Source: Taibaiella sp. (GTDB lineage Bacteria; Bacteroidota; Bacteroidia; Chitinophagales; Chitinophagaceae). Taken from it: a DNA stretch of 64,000 nucleotides. Shown here one piece after another: positions 49,004 through 56,969 of this stretch (its first letter is position 1; the number at the start of each line of letters is the position of its first letter). Under the pieces are notes generated by a model. That model was not told where the DNA came from. It saw only the letters and a program-made list of their open reading frames with translations, and did no database searches. Both the position numbers and the translations under genes were made by a program. Where the stretch lies: the NCBI GenBank assembly GCA_021740995.1, contig JAIOYR010000002.1, forward strand, positions 1 through 64,000, written 5' to 3'.

Positions 49004-50056
49004 ATGAGTGATAGTAAGGGTATACCAAAACCTGCAACAGTACAGTGGGTGCGCGAAGAAGTGCCCGGTGTAAAAACCATTGCTATTGCGATGGAAGATG
49101 GAAGTTCTATTCCCTACACTGCCGGACAGTTTATAGCATTGGTGTTCACCCATCATGGCAGGGAAGAAAGAAGGTCTTACTCTTTATCTTCTGCTCCGCA
49201 AACAGATGAGGTAGTTACATTCACCGTGAAGCGGGTAGACAACGGCGCCTACTCGCGCCTGCTTGCTGACAGAGCGAAAGCCGGAGACAAACTGATGACC
49301 ACCGGAGCTTCGGGCTTCTTTACATTGCCTACCCAAGTGGCAGCTTACCGGCAGGTATTTTTCTTTGCAGCCGGTATCGGTATCACACCCGTTTTTTCGG
49401 TTATAAAGGCACTGCTCCATACAGAACAGCAAACCGAAGCCGTACTTATATATAGCAACCGAAATATAGCAGACACAGTGTTTTATGAAGCACTAAATGG
49501 GCTGCAGGAAAAATTTCCCACGCGTTTCAGGGTATTGTTTCTCTATAGCACTGCCTTTGACCTTAGCAGGGCGCGGCTCAGCAAGTCGCTGGTGCGGCAA
49601 CTGCTGATAGAGTATGCTGATGCCCCGGCAGATAAACAACTGTTTTACGTATGCGGACCCTTTCCGTACATGCGCATGGTTATTTATGCGCTCGAGGAAG
49701 CGGGAATAGATAGTGAGCATATAAGAAAAGAAAACTTCAATACCATAGAGCGGAACATAGCATATGCGCTGCCGCCAGATACTGCTACGCACACTGTTTC
49801 TTTGCTGCAAAATGGTCTGGTGCATACATTCCCTGTATCCTATCCCGACACCATACTGCAGGCTGCTAAAAAATACGGTTTGTCATTGCCCTATAGCTGC
49901 GAAACCGGCCGATGCGGCAGCTGTGCTGCTATCTGTACCTCCGGTAAAGTGTGGCATTCTTACAATGAAGTGCTGATGAATATTGAATTGGAAAGGGGCT
50001 GTATACTTACCTGCACCGGTCACCCTCTGGGTGGCGATGTGCATATTGCGGTCTAG
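49004..50056 (+). CDS. Ferredoxin-NADP-reductase-type flavoprotein with C-terminal 2Fe-2S domain
   Basis: A 350-residue electron-transfer protein. Residues 1-100 form the FAD domain (RRSYSLSSAP binds flavin), 105-235 the NAD(P) domain (FFAAGIGITPVFSVIK and FYVCGPFPYMRMV), and 265-350 a plant-type ferredoxin domain with ligands in SCETGRCGSCAAIC and a final Cys in GCILTCTGHPL. This order is that of PaaE/Hmp-like reductases (FAD, NAD, 2Fe-2S) that deliver electrons to oxygenases. No oxygenase gene is nearby, so the partner is unknown. Its stop overlaps the stop of the convergent membrane-protein gene by three bases. Confidence 0.88.
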   Translation: MSDSKGIPKPATVQWVREEVPGVKTIAIAMEDGSSIPYTAGQFIALVFTHHGREERRSYSLSSAPQTDEVVTFTVKRVDNGAYSRLLADRAKAGDKLMTTGASGFFTLPTQVAAYRQVFFFAAGIGITPVFSVIKALLHTEQQTEAVLIYSNRNIADTVFYEALNGLQEKFPTRFRVLFLYSTAFDLSRARLSKSLVRQLLIEYADAPADKQLFYVCGPFPYMRMVIYALEEAGIDSEHIRKENFNTIERNIAYALPPDTATHTVSLLQNGLVHTFPVSYPDTILQAAKKYGLSLPYSCETGRCGSCAAICTSGKVWHSYNEVLMNIELERGCILTCTGHPLGGDVHIAV

Positions 50057-51768
50057 CGCTGCTCCCCGTTACGCTTGCTCATGTCTACTACCTTCCAGCG
50101 GTCGCCTACCTGGTATAGTATCTGGTAAGCTGCTGCGGATTTGCTCAATGTGATTTCGTAATAATGACCTGCGTCTACCATGTTGACACTGTAGTCTTCA
50201 TTCTTATAGCTTTGCCCTCCCTGCGCTTCATACCACCACCAGGTACCCCACTGGTTCAGCGTCACCCGGATGGTACTGTCGTTCAGCACTGTTACGTGTG
50301 CTCCGTCTTCCGGTGATTGCATATTGTATGCCATCACATCATGCACGGGATTGTTTATCTTTTTTTGTGGCAGCAACAGGTTGTGCATAAGTTTGAATTC
50401 GCTTTCCTTTGTGGCATCTATCATCAGCGCTCCATGCATACATTCCGGTAGGTTGAGTAGCAGAACTATTTTATTGTCCTGTACCGGAATGTTGTGCAGC
50501 AGGCTATCTATTATCGCTGCCGATTTACCCCAATACCTGTTTGCCTTAACGGTATATCGAAGATTGGCAAGGATAAAGATGAGCAACAAGCCTGTGCGTA
50601 TGTATTTGTTGGGGATAGCACTCATCGCCACCGCTACCAGCATAAACAGAAAAGCACCGGCAAAATAAGAATAACGGTCATAGATCACCAACATACTACT
50701 GCCAAACCATAGTGGTGTGATAAGCAGCAAACATATAAACACCAACAAAAACAAAAGTGCCGCCACCTTGCGGCTGCCGCTCAGTTTGCGAAACCGGATG
50801 GTACATACTACAAGCACCACAACACTAATGCCGTAGTAAACAATCATGCCGGGAGCCGAGTCGCAGCAATCGTACACTGCTTTTTTTATATCTGCGAGCG
50901 TTGCACTACCAATATGCCAATGTTCCGGAAGATACCTGCCCAGCAGCAACAGATGAAAGAGATATTTTGCGGGCTTGCCCAGACCAGTATCCTGCAATGA
51001 TAATACTGTCTGAGCACCTATGCGCGACACCCAGTCACCATGCAACAAACGGTACTCCACCAGCCGCAACACAAACAATACCAGCATGGGCAGGAAGAAG
51101 TAACATAATACCTTGCCGAATATTTTTTTGCCGTAAGGCTGATGCCCTACATAAAACAGCGCGAGCGATAACACCAGCCAGGGTGTTATATAAAACACCT
51201 CGAGCGAATGGGTAGACAACAGATACACAAAAAGTGCAACAAAAATATAGCCCCGCTGCTGTGTATGTATGTACAGCTGCACCCATACCAATATAAGCAA
51301 CACCATGAGCAAGCCCTGCAAATAATGGAATGAGGGCTCCCAAACTATTACCTCTGATATATAGGGAGTAACACAAAACAGCACCGCACCTGTGTAGCTG
51401 ATGTACTGATAATTTTCTACGCCGCTATCCTGCAAGAGTCTGCCACAAAGCGTAGCCAGCAGGCAGGCATTGATAACATGTAATGTAAGGAACAACAAAT
51501 GCCACAACCATACATTGATGCCAAACAACTGATAGAAGACCCACGTAACAAATTGTGTGAACTGATACAGGCTTACTACACTGAAATTGGTACGGTTAAT
51601 GTAGTCAGAAAAACTATGATTTTGTATCTGGTCGAGCCAGCCGGTGAAATCTGCTACAAAACCAGCTCGGGCTGCCGGCAGGTAGAGTACAAACACAAGC
51701 ACCCACAAACAGCAGAACAGAGCCCGGATGTTGAGAGAAGATTTGTTGTTGTTGTCTACGATACGCAA
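50053..51768 (-). CDS. Multi-spanning membrane protein, glycosyltransferase-like (GT-C type?)
   Basis: A 571-residue inner-membrane protein with about 10 hydrophobic helices in the first 420 residues and a soluble C-terminal domain of about 150 residues. The start has a luminal loop with FVADFTGWLDQIQ after TM1, and a later VWEPSFHYLQGLLMVLLILV. This layout resembles GT-C-fold protein O-mannosyl-/arabinosyltransferase-like proteins, many of which have an acidic DE/ED in the first loop; here only an Asp is seen, so enzymatic activity is not certain. The role might be transfer of a sugar from a lipid carrier to a protein or glycan. The mgtE gene lies 60 bases upstream on the same strand. Confidence 0.65.
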   Translation of the reverse strand: MRIVDNNNKSSLNIRALFCCLWVLVFVLYLPAARAGFVADFTGWLDQIQNHSFSDYINRTNFSVVSLYQFTQFVTWVFYQLFGINVWLWHLLFLTLHVINACLLATLCGRLLQDSGVENYQYISYTGAVLFCVTPYISEVIVWEPSFHYLQGLLMVLLILVWVQLYIHTQQRGYIFVALFVYLLSTHSLEVFYITPWLVLSLALFYVGHQPYGKKIFGKVLCYFFLPMLVLFVLRLVEYRLLHGDWVSRIGAQTVLSLQDTGLGKPAKYLFHLLLLGRYLPEHWHIGSATLADIKKAVYDCCDSAPGMIVYYGISVVVLVVCTIRFRKLSGSRKVAALLFLLVFICLLLITPLWFGSSMLVIYDRYSYFAGAFLFMLVAVAMSAIPNKYIRTGLLLIFILANLRYTVKANRYWGKSAAIIDSLLHNIPVQDNKIVLLLNLPECMHGALMIDATKESEFKLMHNLLLPQKKINNPVHDVMAYNMQSPEDGAHVTVLNDSTIRVTLNQWGTWWWYEAQGGQSYKNEDYSVNMVDAGHYYEITLSKSAAAYQILYQVGDRWKVVDMSKRNGEQR

Positions 51769-51828
51769 CTAGTGGTTGTATTGAACAACAAATATAATCC
51801 AACACTGCATATACTGGCGGGGTGGTGG

Positions 51829-53199
51829 TTATATTCCCAGTATGGCTGCTGCTATACTGAAGTAAATTACAAGTCCGGTAACATCGACCAGCGTAGCTAC
51901 AAAAGGGGCTGATGATGTGGCGGGGTCCAGCTTCATACGTTTCAGTATCATAGGTATCATAGAGCCGGTGAGCGTACCCCACAGCACTATACCTATCACC
52001 GACAGCGATACTGTCAGCGCCACAAGCACCCAGTTGAAGTGTTCGCCATAGTTGTACCAGCCCATTTTTTGCCATATAGCCAGGCGCACAAAACCCAATA
52101 AGCCCAGTATGAAGCCCAGCGTAAGCCCGCTCAGTATCTCCCGCTTCATTACATACCACCAGTCGCGGTAGGAAAGCTCTTTTAGTGCCATAGCGCGAAT
52201 GATAAGTGTAGCCGCTTGTGAGCCGGTATTGCCACCGCTGGATATGATAAGCGGAATAAACAATTGTAGCACCACTGCCTTGGCAAGCTCCATCTCGAAA
52301 AATGCCATTGCCGTAGCTGTGAACAGCTCTCCTATGAACAGGACTATAAGCCAGCCGGCCCGCTTCTGTATCATGGTGAAGAAGCCAGTCTTTACATACG
52401 GAAGATCCAGCGACTCCACACCACCAAACTGTTGCATGTCTTTGGTGTCTTTTTCTTCCGCTTCGTCTATTACGTCATCTATGGTTACTACACCCATTAC
52501 CACATTGTTGCTGTTGGTAACGGGGATAGCCACACGGTCATACTCCTTAAATTTCTGGATGGCGTCCTCTATGCTGTCTTGTATATCCAGCTTCACATAG
52601 AAGCCGTCCATGATGTCTTCTATTTTTTTTGTCTGTTCGTTGAGTATTAGTTTTCTTATAGCCAGGTCATCTACCAGTTTTCCGTTGTTGTCTACCACAA
52701 AAATCACATTGGCAGCGGGTGTGTCGGTATAAAACCGGCGGATGTGCTCTACAGCCTGCCCCAGTGTCCACTCTTTGCGCACTGTGGTAAACTGTGTATT
52801 GATAAGGCGGGCAACACTTTTTTCGGGATAGCCCAGCAAGTCGTAGGTTGCCAGCCGGTTTTTATCGTTGAGCAGGTTCAGGTATTCGGTGACTTCTACC
52901 CCGTCCAGCGTATCGAAAAAGGCTACCCTTTCATTTGATTCAAGGTTATTAAGAATGTTTGATATCTGAGGCTTGGGCAACTCCTCCATGATGCCCAACT
53001 GAATAACATGGTCGAAATAAGAGAATGTTCTTACCTGCAGCTCCTCGGGAAGAGAGAGGAAGGTATTAATGGTTTCCTCGTTGGTAAATGACTGTAATAG
53101 CCGGGCAACCTCAGCCGGAAAATCTTCATCCGCACTGTGTAGCAGCAAGCCCGAAAGATCGCCCTCCAGAATATTCTCCCTCAATTCCTGTGCCAGCAT
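51829..53199 (-). CDS. mgtE: Magnesium transporter MgtE
   Basis: A 456-residue Mg2+ channel. The N-terminal helical domain (residues 1-125; LPEELQVRTFSYFD, LNNLESNERVAFFDTLDGV) and two CBS domains (about 125-250; VTIDDVIDEAEEKD at the end) sense cytoplasmic Mg2+; the C-terminal part has five membrane helices with the pore motif PLIISSGGNTGSQAATLIIR and the last helices LDPATSSAPFVATLVDVTGL. Length is normal. No M-box-type leader was seen; the leader is short and carries only a TAnnTTTG box. It is upstream of the GT-C-like gene on the same strand. Confidence 0.95.
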   Translation of the reverse strand: MLAQELRENILEGDLSGLLLHSADEDFPAEVARLLQSFTNEETINTFLSLPEELQVRTFSYFDHVIQLGIMEELPKPQISNILNNLESNERVAFFDTLDGVEVTEYLNLLNDKNRLATYDLLGYPEKSVARLINTQFTTVRKEWTLGQAVEHIRRFYTDTPAANVIFVVDNNGKLVDDLAIRKLILNEQTKKIEDIMDGFYVKLDIQDSIEDAIQKFKEYDRVAIPVTNSNNVVMGVVTIDDVIDEAEEKDTKDMQQFGGVESLDLPYVKTGFFTMIQKRAGWLIVLFIGELFTATAMAFFEMELAKAVVLQLFIPLIISSGGNTGSQAATLIIRAMALKELSYRDWWYVMKREILSGLTLGFILGLLGFVRLAIWQKMGWYNYGEHFNWVLVALTVSLSVIGIVLWGTLTGSMIPMILKRMKLDPATSSAPFVATLVDVTGLVIYFSIAAAILGI

Positions 53200-53267
53200 T
53201 GCCGCTCATGTGTTTAAAAGGTTTTATATATAATCCTGTCAGTTGCATACTCTGTGCTAACCGGGTG

Positions 53268-53275
53268 CAAAATTA
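53268..53275 (-). promoter_or_regulatory. TAnnTTTG box of mgtE
   Basis: TAATTTTG on the minus strand, 68 bases before the mgtE ATG; no consensus -33 element. Confidence 0.4.
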
Positions 53276-53372
53276 CCTTTAATTCTTTTTAATGGCGTAT
53301 TAATTTTTTGGGGAGGGGGTGTAATATTGCAAATATTTCTACATTATTTGTAATATCCTTTGTTAATTGTAG

Positions 53373-53519
53373 GGGGCTCAAAGTTCACTAATAGAGGGTC
53401 AGAATAGAATAACTTATATTACCCGGCTCGAAAACGGCAAGCAGGATATAGAAATGGTGACGCTAAAAAGAATATTAGAAGCAGATTTCAATAAACATCT
53501 AAGGATTTCTATTGAGTAA
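53373..53519 (+). pseudogene. C-terminal remnant of an XRE-family antitoxin
   Basis: A forward frame without a usable start codon ends at TAA 53517-53519. It reads ITYITRLENGKQDIEM followed by TLKRILEADFNKHLRISIE, the second half of a helix-turn-helix (recognition helix SYISRLENG type) and the typical end of HigA/RelB-neighbour XRE antitoxins. The first half of the domain is missing: the sequence upstream is AT-rich with a stop at 53370. No toxin gene is next to it. It overlaps the end of the convergent coiled-coil gene by 11 bases. Probably a leftover from a lost toxin-antitoxin module. Confidence 0.7.
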
Positions 53520-54375
53520 CTGTGGGAACGAAAAAATGAATCGCTATAAGTGCTATAATAATTATCATACCCACTATCTGAATAATGACGTTCGTTTTTT
53601 GTTGTTTTTGCTGCCGCTCGTTTTGTTCCGCTACTGATTGAAGCCGTGCTTCCAGCAGTTGAAAACTATTGCGGGTTTCTTCTCCCTGCAACTTCAGGTG
53701 TTGGTGCAGATCTGTTTTTAACGTAGCAAGATCTGATGCTGTTTTTTTATTGACCTCTTCTATTGATGTTTGTACTGAGCCAATACCCTGCGATAGGTTA
53801 TTGAGACTTTGGGTGATTGAGGTAATCGTAAGATTGATAGTATTTACCTCGCCGAAAATATCTAATAACGTCTTTTGGTGTTTGTCGAAATGTTTTTCCA
53901 GATCTATTGCCGTAAGCCTGTCTGTCTCGCGGTGCAGGGTATTGATTTTATCCTGCAGCAAAACACGCTTGTTTTCAAACTTCTTTAACTCTATGGCTAT
54001 ATCGTTTCTGGCTTTGTCTATAAGCTCTGATTGCAGCCCCCTGAACAGCTCTTTAAAATCCGTGGCTACCAGCCGCTCTATTTCCTGCCGCAGATCTGCC
54101 AGCTTATCAGAAAAATCGCCCAGCTTTTTTGAGAATATTTCATCGTTGGCATCAGTGTGGCCGACTGTATCTGAGCCTTTAATTTTACTTTGTTTTGTTG
54201 CTTTGATTTCATCTGTGGCCTCTTCGAATTTGATTGGTATTTGTGCGCCCCTGGTTTTTTTGGCTTTTACACTTTGAGCATGCACCTCCGGCTCAGCATG
54301 CTTTTCATTCTGTTGAGTCACCGTTTCAGATGATGGCTCTATTGGGTCATTATGTATTGTATCTTTAGTGGACAT
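53509..54375 (-). CDS. Tail-anchored coiled-coil protein of unknown role
   Basis: A 288-residue protein without a signal peptide. Residues 1-80 are polar and probably unstructured; 80-255 are long helices with heptad patterns (LGDFSDKLADLRQEIERLVA, FENKRVLLQDKINTLHRE), a likely coiled coil; a single hydrophobic helix at about 262-282 (VIIQIVGMIIIIALIAIHF) ends just before the C terminus. So it is probably anchored in the inner membrane by its tail, with the coiled coil in the cytoplasm. I recognise no family. It stands alone between the XRE remnant and the threonine aldolase gene. Confidence 0.7.
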   Translation of the reverse strand: MSTKDTIHNDPIEPSSETVTQQNEKHAEPEVHAQSVKAKKTRGAQIPIKFEEATDEIKATKQSKIKGSDTVGHTDANDEIFSKKLGDFSDKLADLRQEIERLVATDFKELFRGLQSELIDKARNDIAIELKKFENKRVLLQDKINTLHRETDRLTAIDLEKHFDKHQKTLLDIFGEVNTINLTITSITQSLNNLSQGIGSVQTSIEEVNKKTASDLATLKTDLHQHLKLQGEETRNSFQLLEARLQSVAEQNERQQKQQKTNVIIQIVGMIIIIALIAIHFFVPTVTQ

Positions 54376-54532
54376 GCGGTGGATATTTGCTTGTGTGCCT
54401 GCAGGTGTTTTTTCTCAGGTTCGACAACCTGATTTTCCAACAACAATTTTAGTTGATTTTTTTTAGAAATAGCTCTAGAAAACAACAACCAACAAAATAA
54501 GTTGAAGATGTGCTAATTATGTTCACCACCCA

Positions 54533-55552
54533 CTACATCTCGCCTATAGCATTTATAAATGCTTGTATGTCTTCTTCGCGGGTGTCCCAGGCGCACATCA
54601 GGCGCACTTCGTGGATATCGTCTTTCCATACATAAAACGGATAGTGCTGTTGCAGTGGCTCGTACCAGTTGCGGGGTATCTCTGCAAACACTGCATTGGC
54701 TTGTTTAGGTTTTGTGATTTTTACAGCTGGGTGTGCCGATAGTGCGGTGTGCAGTTGTTGTGCCATAGCATTGGCGTGTGCTGCTGTGGTGCGCCAAAGG
54801 TCGTTTTGCAGCATGGCAGCAAACTGTGTTGCAATAAATCTTGTCTTGGATGCAAGTTGCATCACCTGCTTGTGTTTGAAGGCAATGTTTTTTGCCAACT
54901 CTTTGTTGAACACCACTACTGCCTCTCCAAACATCATACCTGCTTTAGTACCACCCAACGATAGTATGTCTACACCGGCATGTGTACTGATATCTGCCAG
55001 GCTACAGCCCAGAGATGCCGCAGCGTTGAAAAACCGCGACCCATCTACATGCAGGTACAGTCCGTTTTCTTTACAGAGAGCAGCTATTGCTTTTATTTCG
55101 TCAGGTGTATATACCGTGCCGTACTCTGTAGCCTGAGTGATGGAGAGCATGGTAGCCTGTGCATAATGCACATCTCCTTTTCTTATCAGCCGGGTTTTTA
55201 TAGTTTCTATATCCAGTTTGCCGTTTTCGTTGGCGGTAAGCGGAAAGAATCGGCAACCGGTTATGGTTTCCGGTGCAGATGATTCATCGCAATATATGTG
55301 CGAAGTGTCTGCACAGAGTACTGCATTAAAAGATTGGGTAGCGCTGCTTATACTGAGCACATTGGCTCCGGTACCATTGAACACAAAAAACACATCTACA
55401 TCTGCTTCAAATGTCTGGCGAAACAACGCAACGGTATTGGCTGTAATATCATCGGCACCATAAGAGCGGGCGTGCAGCGCATTCGTATTTATCAATGCCT
55501 CCATCACCTGTGGCAACACTCCTGCATAATTATCGCTGGCAAAACTTTTCAT
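54533..55552 (-). CDS. ltaE: Low-specificity L-threonine aldolase
   Basis: A PLP enzyme of fold type I, about 339 residues, that splits threonine (or allo-threonine) to glycine and acetaldehyde. Marks: FASDNYAGVLPQVMEALINT at the start, FVFNGTGANVLSISS, LYLHVDGSRFFNAAASLG with the PLP-binding Asp, and SLGGTKAGMMFGEAVVVFN with the Schiff-base Lys in GGTKAG. The frame opens at 55651, but the ATG at 55552 (MKSFASDNYAG) begins exactly at the family's first conserved strand, and the 33 extra residues overlap the divergent gene. Substrate breadth cannot be read from sequence. Confidence 0.92.
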   Translation of the reverse strand: MKSFASDNYAGVLPQVMEALINTNALHARSYGADDITANTVALFRQTFEADVDVFFVFNGTGANVLSISSATQSFNAVLCADTSHIYCDESSAPETITGCRFFPLTANENGKLDIETIKTRLIRKGDVHYAQATMLSITQATEYGTVYTPDEIKAIAALCKENGLYLHVDGSRFFNAAASLGCSLADISTHAGVDILSLGGTKAGMMFGEAVVVFNKELAKNIAFKHKQVMQLASKTRFIATQFAAMLQNDLWRTTAAHANAMAQQLHTALSAHPAVKITKPKQANAVFAEIPRNWYEPLQQHYPFYVWKDDIHEVRLMCAWDTREEDIQAFINAIGEM

Positions 55553-55622
55553 GGTTTGTATTTTGGCTATAAATTTACTTGTTTTCCGTACTTTGGTGAT
55601 ATAATAATAACCATCAGGGATT

Positions 55623-56129
55623 ATGAAGCGGATAATACTACTTGCCACCATGCTGTGCTGCAGCTATGGGCTGCAGGCACAGAAAACCGTAAAGCTGAAT
55701 AATCTGTGGACAAAGCCACAGGTACATGTGTTGTTTCAGGGATATACTCTCTCCTTCAAAATAAAGGATATAGACAGAGCGCTGGTGCTAATGGATGGTA
55801 TAGGCGACCCGTCGTTCGGAGCCACCTCCGGTCTTGATACTTTAGTAAATTATAATACAGAACTTTTTCCCGGCACCCGCACGCTGTATAGAAACAAACT
55901 GCAACCGCTGATGCAAAAAGGTGTAGGGGCTTTTCTGCTACTTGCCGGTCAGGCACAAGTGGTGAATCACAAAAACAAAAAGCTGAAAGAGATAATAGCA
56001 GACGTACAGCCGGTAAAGATGGACGACTCTTTTGCCTACATCAACTTCTACGACCCCCGAAACAACAATCTGATTTTTTCGGGCAGCATGAATGTGGGTA
56101 TGTATGGGCAGGACCTTGGGATAGAGTAA
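55623..56129 (+). CDS. Secreted protein of unknown function, 168 residues
   Basis: The N terminus is a signal peptide (RIILLATMLCCSYGLQAQK, cut after LQA). The mature part of about 148 residues is strand-rich with Gly/Tyr turns (VHVLFQGYTLSFKIKDIDRA, GVGAFLLLAGQAQVVNHKNK) and ends in FSGSMNVGMYGQDLGIE. It is probably periplasmic or outer-membrane associated. No family recognised. The gene is divergent from the aldolase, its start lying 70 bases from the aldolase ATG. Confidence 0.75.
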   Translation: MKRIILLATMLCCSYGLQAQKTVKLNNLWTKPQVHVLFQGYTLSFKIKDIDRALVLMDGIGDPSFGATSGLDTLVNYNTELFPGTRTLYRNKLQPLMQKGVGAFLLLAGQAQVVNHKNKKLKEIIADVQPVKMDDSFAYINFYDPRNNNLIFSGSMNVGMYGQDLGIE

Positions 56130-56168
56130 CCCTTCTATGTTAGCAATATTCACACTAACTTTGAAGTA

Positions 56169-56372
56169 ATGTATACGCTAGACAGAACTATTGGGACGGG
56201 TCATTCACATGAGGCAAATACTTATCAATCGGCATACTGGAAATCAAAATCTTCTGAAGAGCGATTGGCTGCGGCTATGTACCTTAACAGTGTGGCATAT
56301 AACTTTGATATTAACCATCCACCCCGCATTGATAGAACAGTTTTCAGAACTCGAAAACACAAAATAATATGA
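56169..56372 (+). CDS. Small partner protein of the nucleotidyltransferase
   Basis: A 67-residue soluble protein (MYTLDRTIGTGHSHEANTYQ at the start; SEERLAAAMYLNSVAYNF and HPPRIDRTVFRTRK towards the end). It looks like the short proteins found in front of AbiEii-like/DUF6036 nucleotidyltransferases in Bacteroidota: an EAN/EAxxxQ then a YW, a helical SxEERLxAAxYLxxxAY and a basic PPxxDRTxFxxRK end. Its last codons overlap the next ATG by four bases (ATGA), a sign of translational coupling. The role is unknown; an antitoxin or adaptor is a reasonable guess from the pairing. Confidence 0.75.
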   Translation: MYTLDRTIGTGHSHEANTYQSAYWKSKSSEERLAAAMYLNSVAYNFDINHPPRIDRTVFRTRKHKII

Positions 56373-56827
56373 GTGTATCGCTGAATCCTGATTTTCAGGA
56401 TTTTATCCGTTGTTTTAACGCCAGCCAGGTTGATTACATTGTTGTTGGTGGTTATGCTGTTATTTATTACGGCTCCGCCAGAACAACGGGTGACATAGAC
56501 CTTTGGGTGAGAAAGTCGGAAGAAAATTATATTAAAATTGTGAGCGCTTTTCAAAAATTTGGTATGCCGGTTTTTGATATGACGATAGAAAATTTTCTTC
56601 ACAACGATAAAATGGATGTTTTTTCTTTTGGGAATCCGCCTGTATCTATCGACATCCTGACCAGTGTGAAAGGGCTCTCGTTTAATGAGGCATTCACTCA
56701 TGCAGTAGATGCAGTATGGGACAACGTACCGCTAAGATTGCTTGACCTGCGCGACCTGATAAAAGCCAAAAAAGCTGTTGGTAGGTACAAGGATCTTGAC
56801 GATATCGAAAATATCAGTCCTTTATAA
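56369..56827 (+). CDS. Nucleotidyltransferase (DUF6036/AbiEii-like)
   Basis: A 152-residue nucleotidyltransferase. Motif YIVVGGYAVIYYGSARTTGD leads to DIDLWV (Asp pair that binds metal), and PPVSIDILTSV supplies the third acidic residue. The C-terminal VPLRLLDLRDLIKAKKAVGR followed by KDLDDIENI matches AbiEii-type/DUF6036 proteins. Substrate unknown; relatives act in abortive-infection or toxin-antitoxin pairs by adding nucleotides to RNA or protein. The small gene directly upstream is translationally coupled. The perfect hairpin that follows ends the unit just before tRNA-Leu. Confidence 0.85.
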   Translation: MSVSLNPDFQDFIRCFNASQVDYIVVGGYAVIYYGSARTTGDIDLWVRKSEENYIKIVSAFQKFGMPVFDMTIENFLHNDKMDVFSFGNPPVSIDILTSVKGLSFNEAFTHAVDAVWDNVPLRLLDLRDLIKAKKAVGRYKDLDDIENISPL

Positions 56828-56840
56828 TTTAAATGGGCAG

Positions 56841-56889
56841 CACTTAAATAACAAAACCCGCTTTAACGGCGGGTTTTGTTATTTAAGTG
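56841..56889. terminator. Perfect 21-bp hairpin next to tRNA-Leu
   Basis: CACTTAAATAACAAAACCCGC (56841-56861) and its exact reverse complement (56869-56889) flank a 7-base loop. The inner part with T-run on both sides acts as a terminator for the nucleotidyltransferase gene and, in reverse, for the tRNA gene. The right arm touches the last two bases of the tRNA. Confidence 0.85.
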
Positions 56890-56968
56890 CGGGTGGAGGG
56901 ACTCGAACCCCCATGCCTCACGGCACTAGATCCTAAGTCTAGTGTGTCTGCCATTTCACCACACCCGC
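56888..56968 (-). tRNA. tRNA-Leu (UAG anticodon)
   Basis: Reverse-strand sequence begins GCGGGTGTGGTGAAATGGCA and ends in the complementary CCACCCGC plus discriminator A. The acceptor stem (GCGGGTG/CACCCGC) pairs; the D arm is TGGTGAAATGGCAGACA; the anticodon stem is CTAGA/TCTAG around loop CTTAGGA, so the anticodon is UAG, which reads CUA/CUG-type Leu codons. The long variable arm (about GTGCCGTGAGGCAT) is typical of Leu tRNAs, and GGTTCGAGTCC is the T arm. CCA is not encoded. Confidence 0.95.
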
Positions 56969-56969
56969 T

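Noticed and set aside
51614-52159. 181-residue reverse frame overlapping mgtE
   Set aside because: Out-of-frame on the same strand as mgtE, whose domains are clear.
53200-53300. Mg2+ riboswitch before mgtE
   Set aside because: The leader is about 60-70 bases with no paired domains like an M-box.
53669-54277. 202-residue forward frame
   Set aside because: Antisense shadow of the tail-anchored coiled-coil gene.
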